From Prosopocoilus inquinatus (taxonomy: Eukaryota > Arthropoda > Insecta > Coleoptera > Lucanidae): a stretch of 64,000 nt of DNA. The stretch covers positions 42,874,001 to 42,938,000 of the forward strand of contig CM069873.1 of assembly GCA_036172665.1 (NCBI GenBank), in the 5' to 3' direction. Positions 38,026 through 52,091 of the stretch are shown in pieces (position 1 is the first letter of the stretch; the number at the start of each line of letters is the position of its first letter). The position numbers and the translations under genes were made by a program. The notes under the pieces were generated by a model, which saw only the letters and a list, made by a program, of their open reading frames with translations, searched no databases and had not been told where the DNA came from.

Positions 38026-41000
38026 AATGCGTGTTGTTTCGTTTAAAACTATTTCCAGCTTCTGCTGCGTCCGAAAATTTCGTATCTCACATTAGAGTTA
38101 CTGGAGTCCATCGAAACGTCAAATAACATGATAGATGAGTAAGGATCGATTAGATACATCACAGGAACAACGCTAATGCGTGTTGTTTCGTTTAAAACTA
38201 TTTCCAGCTTCTGCTGCGTCCGAAAATTTCGTATCTCACATCAGAGTTACTGGAGTCCATCGAAACGTCAAATAACATAGTAGATAAGCAAGGATCGATT
38301 AGATACATCACAGGAACAACGCTAATACGTGTTGTTTCGTTTAAAACTATTTCCAGCTTCTGCTGCGTCCGAAAACTTTGTATCTCACATCAGAGTTACT
38401 AGAGTCCATCGAAACGTCAAATAACATGATAGATGAATAAGGATCGATTAGATACATCAATGGAACAACGCTAATGCGTGTTGTTTCATTTAAAACTATT
38501 TCCAGCTTCAGCTGCGTCCGAGAACTTCGAATCTCACTTCAGAGTTACTGGAGTCCATCGAAACGTCAAATAACATGATAGATGAGTAAGGATCGATTAG
38601 ATACATCACAGGAACAACGCTAATGCGTGTTGTTTCGTTTAAAACTATTTTCAGCTTCTGCTGCGTCCGAAAATTTCGTATCTCACATTAGAGTTACTGG
38701 AGTCCATCGAAACGTCAAATAACATGATAGATGAGTAAGGATCGATTAGATACATCACAGGAACAACGCTAATGCGTGTTGTTTCGTTTAAAACTATTTC
38801 CAGCTTCTGCTGCGTCCGAAAATTTCGTATCTCACATCAGAGTTACTGGAGTCCATCGAAACGTCAAACAACATAGTAGATAAGTAAGGATCGATTAGAT
38901 ACATCACAGGAACAACGCTAATACGTGTTGTTTCATTTAAAACTATTTCCAGCTTCAGCTGCGTCCGAGAACTTCGTATCTCACAACAAAGTTACTGGAG
39001 TCCATCGAAACGCCAAATAACATGATAGATGAGTAAGGATCGATTAGATACATCACAGGAACAACGCTAATGCGTGTTGTTTCGTTTAAAACTATTTCCA
39101 GCTTCTGCTGCGTCCGAAAATTTCGTATCTAACATCAAAGTTACTGGAGTCCATCGAAACGCCAAATAACATGATAGATGAGTAAGGATCGATTAGATAC
39201 ATCACAGGAACAACGCTAATGCGTGTTGTTTCGTTTAAAACTATTTCCAGCTTCTGCTGCGTCCGAATATTTCGTATCTCACATTAGAGTTACTGGAGTC
39301 CATCGAAACGTCAAATAACATGATAGATGAGTAAGGATCGATTAGATACATCACAGGAACAACGCTAATGCGTGTTGTTTCGTTTAAAACTATTTCCAGC
39401 TTCTGCTGCGTCCGAAAATTTCGTATCTCACATTAGAGTTACTGGAGTCCATCGAAACGTCAAATAACATGATAGATGAGTAAGGATCGATTAGATACAT
39501 CACAGGAACAACGCTAATGCGTGTTGTTTCGTTTAAAACTATTTCGAGCTTCTGCTGCGTCCGAAAATTTCGTATCTCACATCAGAGTTACTGGAGTCCA
39601 TCGAAACGCCAAATAACATGATAGATGAGTAAGGATCGATTAGATACATCACAGGAACAACGCTAAAGGGTGTTGTTTCGTTTAAAACTATTTCCAGCTT
39701 CTGCTCCGTCCGAAAATTTCGTATCACATTAGAGTTACTGGAGTCCATCGAAACGTCAAATAACATGATAGATGAGTAAGGATCGATTAGATACATCACA
39801 GGAACAACGCTAATGCGTGTTGTTTCGTTTAAAACTATTTCCAGCTTCTGCTGCGTCCGAAAATTTCGTATCTCACATCAGAGTTACTGGAGTCCATCGA
39901 AACGTCAAATAACATGATAGATGAGTAACGATCGATTAGATACATCATAGGAACAACGCTAATGCGTGTTGTTTCGTTTAAAACTATTTCCAGCTTCTGC
40001 TGCGTCCGAAAATTTCGTATCTCACATTAGAGTTACTGGAGTCCATCGAAACGTCAAATAACATGATAGATGAGTAAGGATCGATTAGATACATCACAGG
40101 AACAGCGCTAATGCGTGTTGTTTCGTTTAAAACTATTTCCAGCTTCTGCTGCGTCCGAAAATTTCGTATCTCACATTACAGTTACTGGAGTATATCGAAA
40201 CGTCAAATAACATGATAGATGAGTAAGGATCGATTAGATACATCACAGGAACAACGCTAATGCGTGTTGTTTCGTTTAAAACTATTTCCAGCTTCTGCTG
40301 CGTCCGAAAATTTCGTATCTCACATTAGAGTTACTGGAGTCCATCGAAACGTCAAATAACATGATAGATGAGTAAGGATCGATTAGATACATCACAGGAA
40401 CAACGCTAATGCGTGTTGTTTCGTTTAAAACTATTTCCAGCTTCTGCTGCGTCCGAAAACTTTGTATCTCACATCAGAGTTACTGGAGTCCATCCAAACG
40501 TCAAATAACATGATAGATAAGTAAAGATCGATTAGATACATCAAAGGAACAACGCTAATACGTGTTGTTTCGTTCAAAACAAGGAACAACGCTAATACGT
40601 GTTGTTTCGTTCAAAACTATTTCCAGCTTCTGCTGCGTAAGAGAACTTTGTATCTCACATCAGAGTTACTGGAGTCCATCCAAACGTCAAATAACATGAT
40701 AGATGAGTAAGGATCGATTAGACACATCACAGGAACAACGCTAATACGTGTTGTTTCATTTAAAACTATTTCCAGCTTCAGCTGCGTCCGAGAACTTCGT
40801 ATCTCACTTCAGAGTTACTGGAGCCCATCCAAACGTCAAATAACATGATAGATGAGTAAGGATCGATTACATTCATCACAGGAACAACTCTAATACGTGT
40901 TGTCTCGTTTAAAGCTATTTCCAGCTTCTGCTGCGTCCGAAAACGTCGTATCTCACATCAGAGTTACTGGAGTCCATCGAAACGTCAAATAACATGATAG

Positions 41001-42689
41001 ATGAGTAAGGATCGATTAGATACATCACAGGAACAACGCTAATGCGTGTTGTTTCGTTTAAAACTATTTCCAGCTTCTGCTGCGTCCGAAAATTTCGTAT
41101 CTCACATTAGAATTATTGGAGTCCATCGAAACGTCAAATAACATAGTAGCTAAGTAAGGATCGATTAGGTACATCACAGGAACAACGCTAATACGTGTTG
41201 TTTCGTTCAAAACTATTTCCAGCTTCAGCTGCGTCCGAGAACGTCGTATCTCACATCAGAGTTACTGGAGTCCATCGAAACGTCAAATAACATGATAGAT
41301 AAGTAAAGATCGATTAGATACAGCACAGGAACAACGCTAATGCGTGTTGTTTCATTTAAAACTATTTCCAGCTTCAGCTGCGTCCGAGAACTTCGTATCT
41401 CACTTCAGAGTTACTGGAGCCCATCCAAACGTCAAATAACATGATAGATGAGTAAGGATCGATTAGATACATCACAGGAACAACGCTAATGCGTGTTGTT
41501 TCGTTTAAAACTATTTCCAGCTTCTGCTGCGTCCGAAAATTTCGTATCACACATTAGAGTTACTGGAGTCCATCGAAACGTCAAATAACATGATAGATGA
41601 GTAAGGATCGATTAGATACATCACAGGAACAACGCTAATACGTGCTGTTTCATTTAAAACTATTTCCAGCTTCAGCTGCGTCCGAGAACTTCGTATCTCA
41701 CATCAAAGTTACTGGAGTCCATTGAAACGCCAAATAACATGATAGATGAGTAAGGATCGATTAGATACATCACAGGAACAACGCTAATGCGTGTTGTTTC
41801 ATTTAAAACTATTTCCAGCTTCAGCTGCGTCCGAGAACTTCGTATCTCACTTCAGAGTTACTGGAGCCCATCCAAACGTCAAATAACATGATAGATGAGT
41901 AAGGATCGATTACACTCATCACAGGAACAACGTGTTGTTTCGTTTAAAACTATTTCCAGCTTCTGCTGCGTCCGAAAACGTCGTATCTCACATCAGAGTT
42001 ACTGGAGTCCATCGAAACGTCAAATAACATGATAGATAAGTAAAGATCGATTAGATACAGCACAGGAACAACGCTAATGCGTGTTGTTTCATTTAAAACT
42101 ATTTCCAGCTTCTGCTGCGTCCGAAAATTTCGTATCTCACATCAGAGTTACTGGAGTCCATCCAAACGTCAAATAACATGATAGATGAGTAAGAATCGAT
42201 TAGATACATCACAGGAACAACGCTAATACGTGTTGTTTCGTTCAAAACTATTTCCAGCTTCTGCTGCGTCCGAGAACTTCGTATCTCACATCAGAGTTAC
42301 TAGAGTCCATCGAAACGCCAAATAACATGATAGATGGGTAAGGATCGATTAGATACATCACAGGAACAACGCTAATGCGTGTTGTTTCGTTTCAAACTAT
42401 CTCCAGCTTCTGCTGCGTCCGAAAACTTTGTATCTCACATCAGAGTTACTGGAGTCCATCCAAACGTCAAATAACATGATAGATAAGTAAAGATCGATTA
42501 GATACATCACAGGAACAACGCTAATACGTGTTGTTTCGTTTAAAACTATTTCCAGCTTCTGCTGCGTCCGAAAATTTCGTATCTCACATTAGAATTATTG
42601 GAGTCCATCGAAACGTCAAATAACATAGTAGCTAAGTAAGTATCGATTAGGTACATCACAGGAACAACGCTAATACGTGTTGTTTCGTT
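37635..42689 (+). repeat. 5.4-kb duplication, copy 1
   Basis: Matches 43026-48080 at a constant offset of 5,391 bp, which is 36 monomers plus 27 bp: +37 for a micro-duplication, -8 for the deleted monomer and -2 for a short monomer, all inside the unit. It includes GAATCTCAC (38527), GCTAAAGGGTG, AACAGCGC, GGAGTATATCG, ATTAGACACATC, CACTCATC and GTTTCAAAC monomers. The only substitution I noticed is GATACAGC against GATGCAGC (near 41320/46711). Copies are separated by about 336 bp. Confidence 0.85.
40544..40617 (+). repeat. 37-bp micro-duplication inside a monomer (copy 1)
   Basis: The 37 bp at 40544-40580 (from AAGGAACAACGC to CGTTCAAAAC) repeat at once at 40581-40617. The monomer becomes 186 bp. 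The unit carries AAGG rather than CAGG, which marks the AAAGGAAC monomer as source. Confidence 0.9.
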
Positions 42690-43025
42690 TAAAGCTATTT
42701 CCAGCTTCTGCTGCGTCCGAAAACGTCGTATCTCACATCAGAGTTACTGGAGTCCATCGAAACGCCAAATAACATGATAGATGAGTAAGGATCGATTAGA
42801 TACATCACAGGAACAACGCTAATGCGTGTTGTTTCGTTTAAAACTATTTCCAGCTTCTGCTGCGTCCGAAAATTTCGTATCTCACATCAGAGTTACTGGA
42901 GTCCATCGAAACGTCAAATAACATGATAGATGAGTAAGGATCGATTACATTCATCACAGGAACAACTCTAATACGTGTTGTCTCGTTTAAAGCTATTTCC
43001 AGCTTCTGCTGCGTCCGAAAACGTC
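42690..43025 (+). repeat. Spacer between the 5.4-kb copies
   Basis: About 336 bp of ordinary monomers: an AAAGCTATTT/AAAACGTCG monomer, then AAAATTTCG, then TACATTCATC with AACAACTCTAATACG and TGTCTCG. The join at 42689 changes a CGTTCAAAAC continuation to CGTTTAAAGC, so the exchange point lies in the GTTGTTTCGTT stretch. Confidence 0.7.
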
Positions 43026-46000
43026 GTATCTCACATCAGAGTTACTGGAGTCCATCGAAACGCCAAATAACATGATAGATGAGTAAGGATCGATTAGATA
43101 CATCACAGGAACAACGCTAATGCGTGTTGTTTCGTTTAAAACTATTTCCAGCTTCTGCTGCGTCCGAAAATTTCGTATCTCACATCAGAGTTACTGGAGT
43201 CCATCGAAACGTCAAATAACATGATAGATGAGTAAGGATCGATTAGATACATCATAGGAACAACGCTAATGCGTGTTGTTTCGTTTAAAACTATTTCCAG
43301 CTTCTGCTGCGTCCGAAAATTTCGTATCTCACATTAGAGTTACTGGAGTCCATCGAAACGTCAAATAACATGATAGATGAGTAAGGATCGATTAGATACA
43401 TCACAGGAACAACGCTAATGCGTGTTGTTTCGTTTAAAACTATTTCCAGCTTCTGCTGCGTCCGAAAATTTCGTATCTCACATTAGAGTTACTGGAGTCC
43501 ATCGAAACGTCAAATAACATGATAGATGAGTAAGGATCGATTAGATACATCACAGGAACAACGCTAATGCGTGTTGTTTCGTTTAAAACTATTTCCAGCT
43601 TCTGCTGCGTCCGAAAATTTCGTATCTCACATCAGAGTTACTGGAGTCCATCGAAACGTCAAATAACATAGTAGATAAGCAAGGATCGATTAGATACATC
43701 ACAGGAACAACGCTAATACGTGTTGTTTCGTTTAAAACTATTTCCAGCTTCTGCTGCGTCCGAAAACTTTGTATCTCACATCAGAGTTACTAGAGTCCAT
43801 CGAAACGTCAAATAACATGATAGATGAATAAGGATCGATTAGATACATCAATGGAACAACGCTAATGCGTGTTGTTTCATTTAAAACTATTTCCAGCTTC
43901 AGCTGCGTCCGAGAACTTCGAATCTCACTTCAGAGTTACTGGAGTCCATCGAAACGTCAAATAACATGATAGATGAGTAAGGATCGATTAGATACATCAC
44001 AGGAACAACGCTAATGCGTGTTGTTTCGTTTAAAACTATTTTCAGCTTCTGCTGCGTCCGAAAATTTCGTATCTCACATTAGAGTTACTGGAGTCCATCG
44101 AAACGTCAAATAACATGATAGATGAGTAAGGATCGATTAGATACATCACAGGAACAACGCTAATGCGTGTTGTTTCGTTTAAAACTATTTCCAGCTTCTG
44201 CTGCGTCCGAAAATTTCGTATCTCACATCAGAGTTACTGGAGTCCATCGAAACGTCAAACAACATAGTAGATAAGTAAGGATCGATTAGATACATCACAG
44301 GAACAACGCTAATACGTGTTGTTTCATTTAAAACTATTTCCAGCTTCAGCTGCGTCCGAGAACTTCGTATCTCACAACAAAGTTACTGGAGTCCATCGAA
44401 ACGCCAAATAACATGATAGATGAGTAAGGATCGATTAGATACATCACAGGAACAACGCTAATGCGTGTTGTTTCGTTTAAAACTATTTCCAGCTTCTGCT
44501 GCGTCCGAAAATTTCGTATCTAACATCAAAGTTACTGGAGTCCATCGAAACGCCAAATAACATGATAGATGAGTAAGGATCGATTAGATACATCACAGGA
44601 ACAACGCTAATGCGTGTTGTTTCGTTTAAAACTATTTCCAGCTTCTGCTGCGTCCGAATATTTCGTATCTCACATTAGAGTTACTGGAGTCCATCGAAAC
44701 GTCAAATAACATGATAGATGAGTAAGGATCGATTAGATACATCACAGGAACAACGCTAATGCGTGTTGTTTCGTTTAAAACTATTTCCAGCTTCTGCTGC
44801 GTCCGAAAATTTCGTATCTCACATTAGAGTTACTGGAGTCCATCGAAACGTCAAATAACATGATAGATGAGTAAGGATCGATTAGATACATCACAGGAAC
44901 AACGCTAATGCGTGTTGTTTCGTTTAAAACTATTTCGAGCTTCTGCTGCGTCCGAAAATTTCGTATCTCACATCAGAGTTACTGGAGTCCATCGAAACGC
45001 CAAATAACATGATAGATGAGTAAGGATCGATTAGATACATCACAGGAACAACGCTAAAGGGTGTTGTTTCGTTTAAAACTATTTCCAGCTTCTGCTCCGT
45101 CCGAAAATTTCGTATCACATTAGAGTTACTGGAGTCCATCGAAACGTCAAATAACATGATAGATGAGTAAGGATCGATTAGATACATCACAGGAACAACG
45201 CTAATGCGTGTTGTTTCGTTTAAAACTATTTCCAGCTTCTGCTGCGTCCGAAAATTTCGTATCTCACATCAGAGTTACTGGAGTCCATCGAAACGTCAAA
45301 TAACATGATAGATGAGTAACGATCGATTAGATACATCATAGGAACAACGCTAATGCGTGTTGTTTCGTTTAAAACTATTTCCAGCTTCTGCTGCGTCCGA
45401 AAATTTCGTATCTCACATTAGAGTTACTGGAGTCCATCGAAACGTCAAATAACATGATAGATGAGTAAGGATCGATTAGATACATCACAGGAACAGCGCT
45501 AATGCGTGTTGTTTCGTTTAAAACTATTTCCAGCTTCTGCTGCGTCCGAAAATTTCGTATCTCACATTACAGTTACTGGAGTATATCGAAACGTCAAATA
45601 ACATGATAGATGAGTAAGGATCGATTAGATACATCACAGGAACAACGCTAATGCGTGTTGTTTCGTTTAAAACTATTTCCAGCTTCTGCTGCGTCCGAAA
45701 ATTTCGTATCTCACATTAGAGTTACTGGAGTCCATCGAAACGTCAAATAACATGATAGATGAGTAAGGATCGATTAGATACATCACAGGAACAACGCTAA
45801 TGCGTGTTGTTTCGTTTAAAACTATTTCCAGCTTCTGCTGCGTCCGAAAACTTTGTATCTCACATCAGAGTTACTGGAGTCCATCCAAACGTCAAATAAC
45901 ATGATAGATAAGTAAAGATCGATTAGATACATCAAAGGAACAACGCTAATACGTGTTGTTTCGTTCAAAACAAGGAACAACGCTAATACGTGTTGTTTCG

Positions 46001-48080
46001 TTCAAAACTATTTCCAGCTTCTGCTGCGTAAGAGAACTTTGTATCTCACATCAGAGTTACTGGAGTCCATCCAAACGTCAAATAACATGATAGATGAGTA
46101 AGGATCGATTAGACACATCACAGGAACAACGCTAATACGTGTTGTTTCATTTAAAACTATTTCCAGCTTCAGCTGCGTCCGAGAACTTCGTATCTCACTT
46201 CAGAGTTACTGGAGCCCATCCAAACGTCAAATAACATGATAGATGAGTAAGGATCGATTACATTCATCACAGGAACAACTCTAATACGTGTTGTCTCGTT
46301 TAAAGCTATTTCCAGCTTCTGCTGCGTCCGAAAACGTCGTATCTCACATCAGAGTTACTGGAGTCCATCGAAACGTCAAATAACATGATAGATGAGTAAG
46401 GATCGATTAGATACATCACAGGAACAACGCTAATGCGTGTTGTTTCGTTTAAAACTATTTCCAGCTTCTGCTGCGTCCGAAAATTTCGTATCTCACATTA
46501 GAATTATTGGAGTCCATCGAAACGTCAAATAACATAGTAGCTAAGTAAGGATCGATTAGGTACATCACAGGAACAACGCTAATACGTGTTGTTTCGTTCA
46601 AAACTATTTCCAGCTTCAGCTGCGTCCGAGAACGTCGTATCTCACATCAGAGTTACTGGAGTCCATCGAAACGTCAAATAACATGATAGATAAGTAAAGA
46701 TCGATTAGATGCAGCACAGGAACAACGCTAATGCGTGTTGTTTCATTTAAAACTATTTCCAGCTTCAGCTGCGTCCGAGAACTTCGTATCTCACTTCAGA
46801 GTTACTGGAGCCCATCCAAACGTCAAATAACATGATAGATGAGTAAGGATCGATTAGATACATCACAGGAACAACGCTAATGCGTGTTGTTTCGTTTAAA
46901 ACTATTTCCAGCTTCTGCTGCGTCCGAAAATTTCGTATCACACATTAGAGTTACTGGAGTCCATCGAAACGTCAAATAACATGATAGATGAGTAAGGATC
47001 GATTAGATACATCACAGGAACAACGCTAATACGTGCTGTTTCATTTAAAACTATTTCCAGCTTCAGCTGCGTCCGAGAACTTCGTATCTCACATCAAAGT
47101 TACTGGAGTCCATTGAAACGCCAAATAACATGATAGATGAGTAAGGATCGATTAGATACATCACAGGAACAACGCTAATGCGTGTTGTTTCATTTAAAAC
47201 TATTTCCAGCTTCAGCTGCGTCCGAGAACTTCGTATCTCACTTCAGAGTTACTGGAGCCCATCCAAACGTCAAATAACATGATAGATGAGTAAGGATCGA
47301 TTACACTCATCACAGGAACAACGTGTTGTTTCGTTTAAAACTATTTCCAGCTTCTGCTGCGTCCGAAAACGTCGTATCTCACATCAGAGTTACTGGAGTC
47401 CATCGAAACGTCAAATAACATGATAGATAAGTAAAGATCGATTAGATACAGCACAGGAACAACGCTAATGCGTGTTGTTTCATTTAAAACTATTTCCAGC
47501 TTCTGCTGCGTCCGAAAATTTCGTATCTCACATCAGAGTTACTGGAGTCCATCCAAACGTCAAATAACATGATAGATGAGTAAGAATCGATTAGATACAT
47601 CACAGGAACAACGCTAATACGTGTTGTTTCGTTCAAAACTATTTCCAGCTTCTGCTGCGTCCGAGAACTTCGTATCTCACATCAGAGTTACTAGAGTCCA
47701 TCGAAACGCCAAATAACATGATAGATGGGTAAGGATCGATTAGATACATCACAGGAACAACGCTAATGCGTGTTGTTTCGTTTCAAACTATCTCCAGCTT
47801 CTGCTGCGTCCGAAAACTTTGTATCTCACATCAGAGTTACTGGAGTCCATCCAAACGTCAAATAACATGATAGATAAGTAAAGATCGATTAGATACATCA
47901 CAGGAACAACGCTAATACGTGTTGTTTCGTTTAAAACTATTTCCAGCTTCTGCTGCGTCCGAAAATTTCGTATCTCACATTAGAATTATTGGAGTCCATC
48001 GAAACGTCAAATAACATAGTAGCTAAGTAAGTATCGATTAGGTACATCACAGGAACAACGCTAATACGTGTTGTTTCGTT
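43026..48080 (+). repeat. 5.4-kb duplication, copy 2
   Basis: Near-identical partner of 37635-42689 (details there). Beyond 48080 it continues with the sequence of 19510-20270, showing that it is the copy still attached to its downstream context, while copy 1 ends at a novel join. Confidence 0.85.
45935..46008 (+). repeat. 37-bp micro-duplication inside a monomer (copy 2)
   Basis: The same 37-bp doubling as at 40544-40617, shifted by exactly 5,391 bp. The micro-duplication therefore predates the 5.4-kb duplication. Confidence 0.9.
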
Positions 48081-49084
48081 CAAAACTATTTCCAGCTTCT
48101 GCTGCGTCCGAAAACTTTGTATCTCACATCAGAGTTACTAGAGTCCATCGAAACGCCAAATAACATGATAGATGGGTAAGGATCGATTAGACACATCACA
48201 GGAACAACGCTAATACGTGTTGTTTCGTTTAAAACTATTTCCAGCTTCTGCTGCGTCCGAAAATTTCGTATCTCACATTAGAGTTACTGGAGTCCATCGA
48301 AACGTCAAATAACATAGTAGCTAAGTAAGGATCGATTAGATACATCACAGGAACAACGCTAATACGTGTTGTTTCATTTAAAACTATTTCCAGCTTCAGC
48401 TGCGTCCGAGAACTTCGTATCTCACAACAAAGTTACTGGAGTCCATCGAAACGCCAAATAACATGATAGATAAGTAAGGATCGATTAGATACATCACAGG
48501 AACAACGCTAATACGTGTTGTTTCATTTAAAACTATTTCCAGCTTCAGCTGCGTCCGAGAACTTCGTATCTCACTTCAGAGTTACTGGAGCCCATCCAAA
48601 CGTCAAATAACATGATAGATGAGTAAGGATCGATTACATTCATCACAGGAACAACGCTAATACGTGTTGTCTCGTTTAAAGCTATTTCCAGCTTCTGCTG
48701 CGTCCGAAAACGTCGTATCTCACATCAGAGTTACTGGAGTCCATCGAAACGTCAAATAACATGATAGATAAGTAAGGATCGATTAGATACATTACAGGAA
48801 CAACGCTAATACGTGTTGTTTCGTTTAAAATTATTTCCAGCTCCTGCTGCGTCCAAAAACTTCGTATCTCACATCAGAGTTACTAGAGTCCATCGAAACG
48901 TCAAATAACATGATAGATGAGTAAGGATCGATTAGATACATCACAGGAACAACGCTAATACGTGTTGTTTCGTTTAAAACTATTTCCAGCTTCAGCTGCG
49001 TCCGAGAACTTCGTATCTCACTTCAGAGTTACTGGAGCCCATCCAAACGTCAAATAACATGGTAGATGAGTAAGGATCGATTAC

Positions 49085-49225
49085 ATTCATCACAGGAACA
49101 ACGCTAATACGTGTTGTCTCGTTTAAAGCTATTTCCAGCTTCTGCTGCGTCCGAAATCTTTGTACCTCACATCAGAGTTACTGGAGTCCATCCAAACGTC
49201 AAATAACATGATAGATGAGTAAGAA
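49085..49225 (+). repeat. Hybrid monomer joining two subtypes
   Basis: The monomer starts as the usual TGTCTCGTTTAAAGC type that follows TACATTCATC. It then switches to CCGAAATCTTTGTACCTCAC instead of the expected CCGAAAACGTCG. I saw that second motif only at about 9281-9300 elsewhere. It is a candidate exchange or conversion product, with the switch inside the shared TTTCCAGCTTCTGCTGCG stretch. Confidence 0.65.
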
Positions 49226-49307
49226 TCGATTAGATACATCACAGGAACAACGCTAATACGTGTTGTTTCGTTCAAAACTATTTCCAGCTTCTGCTGCGTC
49301 CGAGAAC

Positions 49308-52091
49308 TTCGTATCTCACATCAGAGTTACTAGAGTCCATCGAAACGCCAAATAACATGATAGATGGGTAAGGATCGATTAGATACATCACAGGAACAAC
49401 GCTAATGCGTGTTGTTTCGTTTCAAACTATCTCCAGCTTCTGCTGCGTCCGAAAACTTTGTATCTCACATCAGAGATCGATTAGATACATCACAGGAACA
49501 ACGCTAATACGTGTTGTTTCATTTAAAACTATTTCCAGCTTCAGCTGCGTCCGAGAACTTCGTATCTCACTTCAGAGTTACTGGAGCCCATCCAAACGTC
49601 AAATAACATGATAGATGAGTAAGGATCGATTACATTCATCACAGGAACAACGCTAATACGTGTTGTCTCGTTTAAAGCTATTTCCAGCTTCTGCTGCGTC
49701 CGAAAACGTCGTATCTCACATCAGAGTTACTGGAGTCCATCGAAACGTCAAATAACATGATAGATAAGTAAGGATCGATTAGATACATCACAGGAACAAC
49801 GCTAATACGTGTTGTTTCGTTTAAAACTATTTCCAGCTTCTGCTGCGTCCGAAAATTTCGTATCTAACATCAAAGTTACTGGAGTCCATCGAAACGCCAA
49901 ATAACATGATAGATGAGTAAGGATCGATTAGATACAGCACAGGAACAACGCTAATGCGTGTTGTTTCGTTTAAAACTATTTCCAGCTCCTGCTGCGTCCA
50001 AAAACTTCGTATCTCACATCAGAGTTACTAGAGTCCATCGAAACGTCAAATAACATGATAGATGAGTAAGGATCGATTAGATACATCACAGGAACAATGC
50101 TAATACGTGTTGTTTCGTTTAAAACTATTTCCAGCTTCTGCTGCCTCCGAAAATTTCGTATCTCAAATTAGAGTTACTGTAGTCCATCGAAACGTCAAAT
50201 AACATAGTAGCAAAGTAAGGATCGATTCGGTACATCACAGGAACAACGCTAATACGTGTTGTTTCGTTCAAAACTATTTCCAGCTTCTGCTGCGTCCGAA
50301 AAGTTCGTATCTCACATCAGAGTTACTGGAGTCCATCCAAACGTCAAATAACATGATAGATGAGTAAGGATCGATTAGATACAGCACAGGAACAACGCTA
50401 ATGCGTGTTGTTTCGTTTAAAACTATTTCCAGCTCCTGCTGCGTCCAAAAACTTCGTATCTCACATCAGAGTTACTAGAGTCCATCGAAACGTCAAATAA
50501 CATGATAGATGAGTAAGGATCGATTAGATACATCACAGGAACAACGCTAATACGTGTTGTCTCGTTTAAAGCTATTTCCAGCTTCTGCTGCGTCCGAAAA
50601 CGTCGTATCTCACATCAGAGTTACTGGAGTCCATCGAAACGTCAAATAACATGATAGATAAGTAAGGATCGATTAGATACATCACAGGAACAACGCTAAT
50701 ACGTGTTGTTTCGTTTAAAACTATTTCCAGCTTCTGCTGCGTCCGAAAATTTCGTATCTAACATCAAAGTTACTGGAGTCCATCGAAACGCCAAATAACA
50801 TGATAGATGAGTAAGGATCGATTAGATACAGCACAGGAACAACGCTAATGCGTGTTGTTTCATGTAAAACTATTTCCAGCTTCAGCTGCGTCCGAGAACT
50901 TCGTATCTCACATCAAAGTTACTGGAGTCCATTCAAACGTCAAATAACATGATAGATGAGTAAGGATCGATTAGATACGTCACAGGAACAACGCTTATGC
51001 GTGTTGTTTCGTTTAAAACTATTTCTAGCTTCAGCTGCGCCCGAGAACTTCGTATCTCACATCAAAGTTACCGGAGTGCATCCAAACGTCAAATAACATG
51101 ATAGATGAGTAAGGATCGATTAGATACATCACAGGAACAACGCTAATACGTGTTGTTTCGTTCAAAACTATTTCCAGCTTCTGCTGCGTCCGAGAACATT
51201 GTATCTCTCATCAGAGTTACTGGAGTCCATTCAAACGTCAAATAACATGATAGATGAGTAAGGATCGATTAGATACGTCACAGGAACAACGCTGATGCGT
51301 GTTGTTTCGTTTAAAACTATTTCTAGCTTCAGCTGCGCCCGAGAACTTCGTATCTCACATCAAAGTTACCGGAGTGCATCCAAACGTCAAATAACATGAT
51401 AGATGAGTAAGTATCGATTAGATACATCACAGGAACAACGCTAATGCGTGTTGTTTCATTTAAAACTATTTCCAGCTTCTGCTGCGTCCGAAAACTTTGT
51501 ATCTCACATCAGAGTTACTGGAGTCCATCGAAACGTCAAATAACATGATAGATGAGTAAGGATCGATTAGATACATCACAGGAACAACGCTAATACGTGT
51601 TGTTTCGTTTAAAACTATTTCCAGCTTCTGCTGCGTCCGAAAATTTCGTATCTCACATTAGAATTATTGGAGTCCATCGAAACCTCAAATAACATAGTAG
51701 CTAAGTAAGGATCGATTAGGTACATCACAGGAACAACGCTACTACGTGTTGTTTCGTTCAAAACTATTTCCAGCTTCTGCTGCGTCCGAGAATATTGTAT
51801 CTCACATTAGAGTTACTGGAGTCCATCGAAACGTCAAATAACATGATAGATGAGTAAGGATCGATTAGATACATCACACGAACAACGCTAAAGGGTGTTG
51901 TTTCGTTTAAAACTATTTCCAGCTTCTGCTCCGTCCGAAAATTTCGTATCTCACATTAGAGTTACTGGAGTCCATCGAAACGTCAAATAACATGATAGGT
52001 GAGTAAGGATCGATTAGATACATCACAGGAACAACGCTAATGCGTGTTGTTTCGTTTAAAACTATTTCCAGCTTCTGCTGCGTCCGAAAAT
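49308..52091 (+). repeat. 2,784-bp higher-order unit, copy 1
   Basis: CGGTACATC (50228 and 53012) and TGCTAATACG (50098 and 52882) recur at 2,784 bp, which is 18 monomers plus one 102-bp monomer. The core from about 49482 to 51819 matches 19955-22292 at an offset of 29,527 bp with a few substitutions (AAAAGTTCG for AAAACTTCG near 50299, GCTTATGCG near 50994). The remaining part brings in GCTAAAGGGTG and TGATAGGTGAG monomers of the 28-30 kb type, so the unit is a composite. Confidence 0.85.
49405..49506 (+). repeat. Truncated 102-bp monomer (copy 1)
   Basis: CACATCAGAG joins directly to ATCGATTAGATAC at about 49475, removing 47 bp (monomer positions about 78-124). An AG-type match lies at both ends of the lost piece. 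It accounts for the 2,784-bp unit being 47 bp short of 19 monomers. Confidence 0.88.

Noticed and set aside
49405..49611. 68-codon plus-strand frame, repeated at 52189-52395
   Set aside because: Opened by the 47-bp deletion that makes the 102-bp monomer, and duplicated with the 2,784-bp unit. No coding signature.
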